Positions 46,701-58,700 of a stretch of 64,000 nucleotides of DNA are shown piece after piece (the stretch's first letter is position 1; each line of letters begins with the position of its first letter). The position numbers and the translations under genes were made by a program. The notes under the pieces were generated by a model. That model made no database searches, was not told the origin of the DNA, and saw only the letters and a list, made by a program, of their open reading frames with translations. Source of the stretch: Larus michahellis (taxonomy: Eukaryota; Chordata; Aves; Charadriiformes; Laridae); the NCBI RefSeq assembly GCF_964199755.1, contig NC_133898.1, positions 105,762,847 to 105,826,846 of the forward strand. The letters run 5' to 3'.

Positions 46701-49700
46701 ACACCTATAACACAAGATAAATAACATTGCATTTTCACTCTTGTTTTACTAAGCCAGGATATAGAATCTGAGATAAAAGTAAATACAAATTGCCAAGTAA
46801 AAGCAAGATGAAAACAGTAGAGCCAAATATTTTAGTTCAATAACCTTGTATTTTTAGTCCGTAAGCGAGGAACTATAGATTGAGGATCTTCAGGAGTTGT
46901 TAGCATCATAACTTGACCATCTGGGAAGAATCTCAAATACCTGCAAAAATATAATTACGGAATGCAGACCTAAAAAGCATGTTCTTTTTCTGTTGTTTTG
47001 GGTTTTTTTCAAATCATGGGATGTTTCTCAGAAGGCCAGAGAACTTAATAGGTAATAGGATTTGAAAACATATTTCTTCACACATGATATAACAGAAAAA
47101 AGAGATCAGAAATCAAAAGAGAGTTTTGAGGATTAAAAAATCAAGTTACGAAGAGTTATGAAAGAGAGCAGAAGTTGAGTTTTATCACCTCTAATCAAAG
47201 CAAGAAGGCTACCCTGGAATCAAAACTGAACTCAAGTAATCTTCTCCATTCCTAGCATTGAGACAAATGTAACAAAATCTTAATTACAGTATCAGTACAG
47301 AATGGACAATGTCATATGGACTTTTTCAGGTTCTGGGACCTGATCAACTTGTACTGTACTCAGATACTACAACTTGTACAGTACTCAGGTACTATGCTGA
47401 TGTTTGTGAGACTATAGAAATAGCCAAGAGATTCAATGATTTCTATTAATGATTTCCAGCCTCAGGAGGGACGGCAGAATAGAACAATAAATGCTGGGAA
47501 CAGCAAGATGAAGAACAGCAGAAACACAGGCCGAGGAAATAAATGGCAAGGTATTTACAGCAAGTTGAGAAAGCCCAGCCTCTTGATTATTTACAACTGG
47601 TTACAAATAAGTTAAAAGACAATTCTTGTATAATCACTCGTTTTCCCTTTGCTGAAAACGATTAGTATATCAGAAATGTAAATTACTGTTGTTACTGTTT
47701 AGGTTTTATCCACATGGAATGGTATAACTGAGGATGAAATGTGCTTCTAAGCTCATCGCTAATTATCATAATAAATTCTACTTCTTAAGACCTATTCTCA
47801 AAAAATGTACATAGCTTTACGCACTGTAGTAGTTCCATTGAGTTTTAGAGAATACTTAATGTTTGTGATATCAAGGGCTGGATTTAAAGAACTTAAGAGA
47901 GAAACATTTCACTCACTCATTGTACTACAGTTCTACCTGTAATATTCCACTTGGTGCCATGCTCTATAGAAACCATCAAGAGATTGTTCTCCTTGACGTA
48001 TGTATTTTGTCTTGCTGATATATACACCTACAGGAAAGGAAGATACGAGTATACAAACAAAAACTGAGTACATGAAATATTTAAGATAAAAAAACAATAA
48101 TCTAAAACTTTTGAGTTTACTTTTGTTACTTAAATAGATTAAAGTTTTTATTTTCGTCCCTTTCACCCTTCCCTTCTCTTCGCCGATGTTCTACAGATTC
48201 AGAAGCCCAAACAAATTCAGATTAGGTCTAACAATGTTATAAACATCAAACCCACAGGACTGCTTCTGTCATGGTTACATGCAGTAAAAAAAAAATACCG
48301 ATTTCCAAAAGTACACCTTACCATCAAATCGAACACGGGGCCTTTCCAAAAACATCTCCCTCCAAGAGGCATACGGAACAAGTTTATTGCAGCTCCTGCC
48401 CCATATTTTCAAACAGACTTGATGCCAGATTTCAGGATCTCTAGTGAAAATGAGAAAAAAGCAAACCCCATAACTTTGCCACAAGCCTTGTTTAGCTCTT
48501 GTATATCAAAGTAACACAGTCCATTATTTACCTTGGATGCAACTGAAAGAAACTTTATTGAACAACAGCAGCTCATAATTTAAAATCATTCACTAATTTA
48601 CTTATTCCTGGAACATTTGAAAGCTACTTCCTCCTCCCAGTAAAATTCAAGAACACAATGCCATTTTCAGCCAAGTACAGAACAAGAACATTGCAGCAGC
48701 CTGGCACTTCTCTACGTGGCCATACGAGGATGACAACACAAGAGACACTATTAATGGAGACCTTGCCACTCTGACTTTCAAACAAGGTAGAGCAAGTAAG
48801 ATTTTCAGCAACACTTCTTAGTACAGGGAAGTTATCTATCTAACATACCATTTAGTGGTGTATTCAAAAGCCGATTAAGCACTGTGAGGAGCATAATGTG
48901 AAAATTACCATGGGAAGGAAAAGCACAACATAGTCCTACATGTACAGTTTAGCAGCCTAAAGCAAAACAAACAAACAAACAAACAAAAAAACAAAAAACC
49001 CCCACCTTTCCAACACAGGCAATTTTGCTCTATGGATTTATTATCCACCTCTACACACTGTTAACATATGCTCAAGCATAAAAAAGCTCTTATTTCTTCC
49101 TTAGAGCAGAGAGAAGCTTCACTCTAGATAACTTAACTACAATACCTGGCACAAATGTAAAATCCTCGACAAACAAGAGATAATTGCTCTAATGATCTTA
49201 GGTCCAAGTCACTCGAAACCACCCATCGGAAAATGTACATTAGTACTTCCATAGGCAACACTGCCAAGAGAAAAGAAATCCTTGTTAGATGATAACCTGT
49301 AAATCGATGGCTTATCTACAATTCCAGGTTTGACCGTTACTGAAGTTCTGACTTCCCATAAAAAAATCCTCCTTTTTCACATTGTAGCCAGATGCCAGGA
49401 AACAAAAAGAATTATCTTTAATTTAAAAAGTCACTATATATTAGAAAAAAGTCACATAACGAAAGAACGAAAATAATGCGTTTAAAGTGCATTATGGTAA
49501 GATGATAGCATAAAACACAGTTTAACTGTAAGGTGTTATACTAAAAATTCCACGTATACATTGCACATCCACAGTGCCTGCAAAGCAGTATTTTCTTCAA
49601 ACTGACCTAGAGTGTAACATTACCTCAAAGCATAGTGCTTTTGCACGACAAGCTAAATACGCTCAGGTCAGGTTCAGTATTGGATAGGAGGTCCTAAGAA

Positions 49701-52700
49701 CAACCTATCCACTATGAAATTGATACCATATCACTCTGTATTTTGTGGTACAGGTACAGTGATTGAAAATGGTATCACATATCACTGTTGTGTTGAACGA
49801 CTTTTTCTAATGTAATACAAGAGAATGACAGAATCCTCATCAAAGCTCTACAGGATCAGGTAATGAGTGGCATAGCATTAACAGTTCAGTGAGAAAGCCC
49901 TGGGAAACTAAGCCAAAATTCTAATAACTTTCTGCCTTCCTAAGTTCCCTCTGTTGTTTCAGTTGTGTATAATCTTGTTTACTAATTTTATAGCATCAGG
50001 AATTAGGCTTTATTTATTTTCAACTACTGCTGCTTGCCAGAGCCTATGGCTTGAACTGTATCACCACATGCACATAAGACTTCTCTATTTTACTTAGTGC
50101 AATTGCTTTGACATCAAATAGAAAAAATAGCTGAGTGGCACAAAGGTACATTAAACAGTAACTAGCTGTAAATGCCATGGTAGAGACCGCATTTATCAGA
50201 ATTCTGATTTTTAGTAAAAGAGCATACTTAAAAAAACTGCATTGCTGCACTCCCACAAATCCAATAAGACTTTTTTTGTTATAAAATTTGATTAAACTTA
50301 AGTTTCACATTTCAGAATACTAACATGATAAAAAGTATATACATCATTGAGCACCAATTTCTTTATTAATTTAACACACATCTTGTTTCATGAATCTGAT
50401 TTGATTTTATGTTTTATTATTGAGAAGTCCTAACTTTGCTATGTTGCTTGTATTTGCAACCATTAAATTAATGTTCCAATATAAGCAAAAGTTGTGCAGA
50501 TGCATTTATTGATAGAAGGTACAAAACAGCCTCTGGCAATTGAGGAGCTCTTCAGTATGTGAACTCTTAGTGTCCCAGAGAATGGGAGCTAAAAAGGCTT
50601 AAAAATCTGCTACAAGTGCTAACAGGTATACAGCTTCCATTCTGATAGTCACCAGTCAGCCAAAGTTTTTGATTATCTATCTTACCGTCCATGTTTCTAA
50701 GTTTCTAGTAAACTAGGGATTGTTAAAACACTTTGCTTCAGATACTGGGCATGCCCTGTAGGACAAATATTATAGTATTTCCAGTGAAGAATGCTGTCTT
50801 GGTCCTAAGCCTTACTTGTGTAAAAGAGGGAAAAAAACCTACTATGAAAAATTGCTCATATACTAGGGAGGGGAAGTAAATATATCCAGTATGTCAGTTA
50901 CATAGCAGAGGTCTGATCCTGTCCTGTACTAAGGGTTAACCAATATTCTAAGATTATGAATGTCAATAAAATGTAAAATGGAATACAGGAAATCAATTCA
51001 GCCAAATGCATTGCTTCACATTGTTTCAGTTTTCCTTGGGCTGCTGAGGTCTGAGACTATTGTACTACTGTGATGACCAAGAAGGATCCTTTCCAGCCTA
51101 CTTACTTCTGAAGCAGACATCATGATTTCAACAGTTTTTCCTCTGCTATAAAAAGTCAGTACGCAAGATACTGCCACACAGGACTGGCAAGAAGGCAGAC
51201 AATAAACCTAGAAAGAGACTAAGATTGCTACTAAAATGAGGCACCTCCTGAGATCACTTTAATGTCTACAACATCTTGACTTTACTGGAAAAAAATGAAA
51301 AGATGCTTTCCCAAGTGTACAATGCCACAGTTGTGAAAATTAAATAAAATACACTCTCTACAATTTAGATCTCTCAAGGAAGTCTCTGGATTACTATCCT
51401 AGAACTGAAACACTGAAAATCATTAACCTTCAAAAGCCTTTCTAGCTATGTTATACAGCCACAGAATCACAGAATCTTAATGGCTGGAAAGGACCCTTAA
51501 GATCATCAAGTCCAACCAAACAACCTACAATCTCTGCCCTTCAGAGCATGCCCTGAAGTGCCAAATCTACATGTTTCTTAAATACCTCTAGGGATGGTGA
51601 CTCAACCACCTCCCTGGGCAGGCTGTTCCAGTGCCTGACCACTCTTTCAGTAAAGGAATTCTTCCTAATGTCTAATCTAAACCTCCCCTGCCTCAACTTC
51701 AGACCATTTCCTCTGGTCCTGTCCTTATTCACCTGGTAGAAGAGGCCAACACCCACCTCTCTCCAACCTCCTTTCAGGTAGTTGTAGAGGGCAATGAGGT
51801 CTCCCCTCAGCCTCCTCTTCTCCAAGCTAAACATGCCCAGCTCCCTCAGCCTCTCCTCATATGACCTGGTCTCCAGACCCCTCACCAGCCTGGTAGCTCT
51901 CCTCTGGACACGCTCCAGCACTTCAATGTCCCTCTTGTACAGAGGGGCCCAGAACTGAACACAGGACTCAAGGTGGGGCCTCACCAGTGCCGAGTACAGA
52001 GGCACGATCACTTCCCTGCTCCTGCTGGCCACGCTAGTCCTGATACAAGCCAGAATGCTGTTGGCCGCCTTGGCCACCTGGGCACACTGCTGGCTCATGT
52101 TAAGCTGGCCGTCCACCAGCACCCCCAGGTCCTTTTCTGCTGGGCAGCTTTCCAGCCACTCTTCCCCAAGCCTGTAGCGTTGCTTGGGGTTGTTGTGACC
52201 AAAATGCAGGACCTGGCACTTGGCCTTATTAAACCTCATACAGTTGGCCTTGGCCCATGGATCCAGCCTGTGCAGGTCCCTCTGTAGAGCCTTCCTACCC
52301 TCAAGCAGAGCAACACTCCCACCTAGTTTGGTGTCATCTGCAAACTTACTGAGGGTGCACTCAATCCCCTCATCCAGATCATCGATAAAGATATTAAACA
52401 AAACTGGCCCCAAAACTGAGCCCACTGGTGACCGGCCGCCAAGAGGATTTCACCCCATTAATCACAACTCCCTGGGCACGGCCATCCAGCCAATTTTTAA
52501 CCCAGCGAAGAGTACATTTGTCTATGCCATGATTTGCCAGCTTCTCCAGGAGAATGCTGTGGGGGACGGTGTCAAAGGCCTTACCAAAGTCCAGATAGAC
52601 AACGTCCACCACCCTCCCCACATCCAGAAGGCAGGTCACATGGTCATAGAAAGCGATCAGGTGGGTTAAAGCAGGACCTCCCCTTCCTAAACCCATGCTG

Positions 52701-55700
52701 GCTGGCCCTGATCCCTTGGCTGCCCTGCACTTGCCGTGAGAGCTCAATCAAGATGATCCTCTCCATGATCTTTCCTGGTACCGAGGTCAGGCTGACAGGC
52801 CTGTAGTTCCCTGGATCTTCCTTCCGACCCTTCTTGTAGATGGGCGTCACATTAGCCACCCTCCAGCCATCTGGCACCTGCCCTGTTGACCAGGATTGTT
52901 CCTAAATGATGGAGAGAGGCTTGGTGAGCTCTCCCGCCAGCTCCCTGAGTACTCTTGGGTGAATCCCATCCGGCCCCACAGACTTATATACGTCTAGGTG
53001 CAGAAGCAGATCATTGACTACTTCCTCCTGGATTATGGGTGGGCTGTTCTGCTCTCCATCCTTATCTCCCAGCTCAGGAGGCTGAACACCCTGGGCACAG
53101 CTGGTCTGACTATTGAAGACGGAGGCAAAGTAGGCATTAAGTATCTCAGCCTTCTCCTTGTCATTGGTTGCAACTTTCCCCCCAGCATCCAGTAAGGGAT
53201 GGAGATTCTCCCTGGCTTTCTTTTTGTTGATGTATTTATAAAAGCTTTTTTTGTTGTCCTTAATGTTAGTGGCCAAGTTGAGCTCCAGCTGGGCTTTTGC
53301 CTTCCTAATTTTCTCTAATTTTCAGTCTTGCTGAACCTGAAAACATATTTATTCTAAAAATATGATACAGAATCAGATTAAAACAGGAAATGCAAAGATG
53401 CATAATCTTCACAGAACAATTGTCTCTTATTCACACTTAAGAATTGTAATAAATATTTGCAAACCAAAACAAAAATACCCACATTTTACTTTTTCAAACA
53501 TTAATTGGAAGGAAAACTGGAATACATGTACTTCAGCAAGCCCATTTCTAGAAGCTGGTACTTTTAAGTATGACTGATCCTGAAAAATTCTACTTAGTAG
53601 TAATACTACATGGAAAAGTTTGTGCAACAAAGGTAAAATAATGTATGAGAAAAAGATCTGTTTAGCTTGTTGATGATCTTTTTTCCTTTACATCTAACTA
53701 TAAAAGTAAATAAAAAGATACTATATACATTTCTTTAAAGGTGGCTTTAGAATGAAGGAGAGAAATGTTTTAATCAAGTCAGAGTGAAACATCTCTATAA
53801 ATTGTGCCTCTGAACTCTTACAGTGTCTTATCTCATACCTGAGATATGGGTCTGGCTGACATCAACCTCAGGCTGACAAAGTTTCACTGAAGATTCCTGA
53901 AGAGCTAACTGCTGTTGGAATTCTGTCAGGAGATCAGCCATTTTGTCATCCTCTTTGTTATCCTCAACACTAGAAAAGGGGGAATGCCAACACTGTGATA
54001 CTGGACAAAACATACAGACAGACATCCTTATCTTGGCATCAATCCGCTGTCTTACGTTCATTCAATACAGTTGTCTCCTGTATGTAAGCAATCTCATTTC
54101 ATCATACAATACAACTACTGCAATCCTATCAAGTTCATTTAGATTTTACTGGAACCCATCTGACAGTAACAACTTTCTTTTCATTTAATTCCAATTCCAG
54201 TTCCTTTTTGGATTTGAAAGTTCACTGTTCAGTGTTTTTAGTGAAGTCACTGAAGAATTGCTTGACCCCATGAAAAGGCAAGTCTGATCTTTTACTTTGT
54301 CAAAGATAAGCAGTGTGCAAGAAATAAATTATTATAATTGATGGAAATTTTTTGTAATCCTTGTCACAATGTAACACATTGAAAACAATTTAGGAATTAT
54401 TTTTTTTACTCTTGCATTATTGACTGAAGAGTGATCCTCCGTGGGTTTTTTCATCAATAATGAAGGAAAACTTTCCTTTAGGAAAACTACTTTTTACCTA
54501 TTCTGTAAACAAGCAGACATAAAAAATTTCAGAAGCAAGGACAAGATTGCAAAACAGAAGCAATATGCTTGTTACTTGTCAGTAAACTTGAAGGATTACT
54601 AAGTGATAAAAAAACATTACCATATTAAAAAAACCCCTAAATTTAAGTTGTATGTCATAATATGATGCTTTAACAGGTGCACGCTTACTTGCACCAAGTA
54701 ACCGCAAACACAACTCTCCTTGATCTCCCCACAAAACACTTTCTTTCCCCTGACTTGGTATACAAGCTAGCTAAGAGACCTTCCAGTCACTTTTAAATAT
54801 TATTCAATTCTCCTCTAAATAAGCCTAATAGAATGAGCTGAGAACATAAGCAAGCAACTAGCAGACCTACCAATGGGTTTTAAAGTATTATACAAAAGAC
54901 AATTATGTTTGGGCCTGTCCTAACTAAGACCATAGTAAGATGTTGCACTGAATGTACCTTCCTTTATTTTGATGAATATGACAGCCAGTCCCAGTATCTA
55001 AAGGCCACGCTGTAAATTGTTGTTTCAAATGTAATTGTATAATCTGTTTTTTCTCACCAAGATTGTGTGAAACAGCTACAACAGTAATTCAGAGAGCAAA
55101 ACCATCACAACTAGAAACTCTTGAAAAGACACACCTCTACAGATACCCTTTTAAACAACAATTAAAGAGAGCCGGCTGTTTTTCCCTCACTGTCACGTAG
55201 TGCTGGGGATGGTGCAGCAACATTTACAAAACTGAATGAAAACTCATACAGTAAGTGGCAGATGGACAGAGAGGCTTAATGAAGGGAATAGAGAAAATTA
55301 TGCTAAAATAAGAAAATAATCCTATGAAAACCAAATTTTTTATATGAGTGTAATTTATTATCCAGTATTTTCCTAGTGCACAAATGCATACCAAAGATTT
55401 CACGCTAGCAATGCATTCAGAAGCAGATGTAAATAAAGTACTTAGCTCATCTTACTCTCTTTTCTATTGAGTCAAGTACTGCACTGAAATTGTACTGCCC
55501 TGGGGCAACAAGACTGAGCTGGCAATACCACACCTACATGGTTGTATTTTCCTCTTTTATTCTCAGTTTTAAAACCCTTGATTCCTTGCTGCTATCAGCA
55601 GCGTATATGGCTGCTACCAGTAAGCAGTGAATTTGGAAGCTCTGTTTCAGAAGCTTGTCTTCACTATGCTATCTGAGCTGTAACACAAGTTTTACCCTAA

Positions 55701-58700
55701 CCTGAACCCTGTCCTCAAGCGTAAGTCTTGGGCACAAGTTAGGTCAACCTTAAGGCGCTAGACATTTGGTGTGCTGAGGCAAGGCGAGTTCTGATGCTTG
55801 TAATGACGAAAGACTAGGCTGCTCGGATTACAATCTATGAGCTTTTAAATGTATTGCTCTCCTTATTGGAAATGTTCCCATACAGCTGTGTTAGCACAAG
55901 AACAGTAGTATATTCCCTTCCTTAATTACAGTGCTTATTCCATGGTACAAAGCTTTTACTAATTGACCTTTTTGCCATCTGCAGTTTTGTAGATGATCCT
56001 AAACGTATAATTCATAAATCTGAAGATCAGAAGTCAAAAGTAAAAAAGTGAATGATGCTTTTTTCTTTTTTTAAGTAACAGCATAACTCTTTGTAATCCC
56101 TCCACTTGAATTTAACCAGCTCCAAATAAGCCTGTTACCTTCTTTGAACTACAGTATAGAAAAGTCCTCCTTGTACTAATGCATCTGTAAACTTTCTACA
56201 AAGCAGTCTATTCAAATGAAAGTATAGAAGTTTTCCAAATGTTAGAGACTTACAACTGTGTATCACAGTAGAGCATTCACATGCTTTAGAAATAAAATTT
56301 CAGGTTTCAGTACTACTATGCACTTAATTAGTAAATCTTCATACTTACCACCTCTTTCCAACTCCATCACCATCTGGGGACCGCGTATAGGTGATCTTAA
56401 ACTCTATGTCAGGTACCAGCTGCATGGCTAGACGATAAAACTTGATGGCTGAAAATAAAGGGTTAATGTTTAAATATGTCTGATGCCTGTACTAGCTTAT
56501 CAAAGCAAAAATTTTTTTTCACAGATGGCTTCAGCTAAAACCACTAAACAGGTGGAAAATGCTTTTTCCTAGTAAATCTTATTTTATCTAAACTGATTAG
56601 GTTTAAATTCAATACAGGAGAGAGGCACATTAAGCAGTTTCAAAACTAAAAACTTCATGTACTCTTTCAGAGTAAAAAGCTCTTGCAGATGTGTTTCAGC
56701 TTTTACACATTTACCTTAACCACTGCAAACTCAGTTATGGAGTACAAAATTTTACATTAAAATATTACAAAATCCTGATTTCATTTGCTGCAAAGCACTT
56801 ACAAAGCTTTCTCAACAAGCCAAAGATTTTAGGTATTATACTCACAATTAACCATGAGGAACGTAAAAGAGAATTTGAAAGATGAGGCACGTACCCGGTA
56901 TAGTACATACAGTCATTCAGACATACATATTAAAAAGGTGAAGAAGGACAACAAAATACTGTTGTACTTTAAAACAGTAACAATAGACATCAAACAAGTA
57001 AATTTTACTGTGGCAAACCCCTGGAAACTACAGAAAGCATAGAAGCAAGCCACTATAAAACCGAGGATGAGGAACCTGACTGGAGGAAAGCAGCTCTTTC
57101 AAAAAGCTATGTAGCAAGCATAAGACTACAGGGCATGAAGGAAAACCTGACAGATTTGGCTTCTTATAGCATGCAGTGAAAGTACTTCTGCCTTTAACAC
57201 TCCAAAGATGCCACAAACACTGAATAGAGAAACAGGCCCAGGAAAATCACCCTGTGGGAAGGAACAGTTATTTAAGCTGCAGAATGTCTTTTTTCTGAGC
57301 TAACTCTGTGGATCCTTCTTAATTTACGTGGATTCATTGTATGTACATTAAGTCTGTTAAGGTATTAAACCTGTATTAAGATGATATACGCATTTGTATG
57401 TCTCTCTATTCTCACATCGTGATACCAAGACAAGAGTGCAACTCTCCCTCAGTTTGAACCCTTAAAAATGAAACAAAACCCAAAATAAAACATCAGTGAG
57501 TGTGAAACTCAAAATTTGACACAATAATGAGCCTGAGAAGCCTGTGTTTGGGGCAAGTATGTGTCCTATTTCCTTGAGGTCATGCCAGGGCCAGTGACTG
57601 GCAAGTAGCAGTATCCTTTGGCTGGTGAGGACGAGGAATACCAGCAGCCAGCTAAACAGAGATCAGTCTCAACTTTAGCATTTAATCTTGCAGCAAGGCC
57701 TGTACTGTACTTAAACATGAAACAAGCTACTGCACATAACTGTCTCACAAACGTTATGTATCAGCAGATTTCAGAAGCAGGCTGAAATGTCACTTGGATT
57801 CTGGTGACCTGGGCCGGGTCAGCAGATAAAAGTGTGGTATGAAAACAGATGTCCCAATATGTGCTCCGTAATATATGTGTCTAGTGTAGGACCATGTCTC
57901 TAAGGTTTCATACAGATGCATGTGTAGAAGCAGTTTCATTTTTTTTTCTTTAAGTCTCAAATCAAACTCAACCGAGAAAGAATGGATTCACATTCACGCA
58001 ATCAAGATTCCTAAATCACCCCTGTGAAGGCAACTCTCTAGGATGTTACTACTCCTCTGCTGCTGTGTTTAACATAGGAGCGCACTCAAGCAGATGAAGC
58101 TATAGCTTTCGTTTTATACACACAATGCTTAAATAGATGTCCTTCCTCACATTTTTTTCATTTACTTCAAAACAGTTGGTATGAAAGAACCTTCACAATC
58201 TACTGCACAATTTCCTAAATGGTAGATTACATATCACATTTAGTTCTGACGTCTTTTTTTACTGCACATTTAATTCTGTACCCAACACACAAAATACCTT
58301 AGCCTAAAGTAATTTTGCCCCGTAAAAACACGTAATAATTTAGAAACTGAATCAACTAATTTTATTACCTACTGGGGATTCATATTTCTTTCAGTTCATT
58401 TGAAATCTGGAACAACCACCAGAAATCCCTTGCAAGGGAGGGAAAACTCTCATGGTGGAAATGGAAATTTTGTATTTAACAGGTGGCTGAGTTCAGGAGC
58501 TTCCAGCGTACTCTCAGTTTTGCATATCTTGACGTATTTTGCACCTGCACTTTAACCAAGGTGGCCAAAACCTCTAGTGGATGAGGAGGATGGCACGTAC
58601 ATTCTATGTTCCTTTTTTTTAATGAAGGAAATAGAAAACTTCGTCATCAGTTATTACTTGATATCTCCACTAGTGACCTACAGGACTTGTAAATTAGGAC

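Larger units (their letters stand above)
43757..49145 (-). other. FBXO9 introns between the F-box exons and the stop exon
   Basis: Introns 43757-45085, 45241-45975, 46070-46844, 46941-47936, 48028-48321 and 48441-49145. All are AT-rich, without recognised transposons or internal genes. The exons inside this span are listed separately. Confidence 0.85.

Noticed and set aside
51973-52669. Plus-strand frames of 104 and 149 codons
   Set aside because: Antisense shadows of the CR1 reverse transcriptase.
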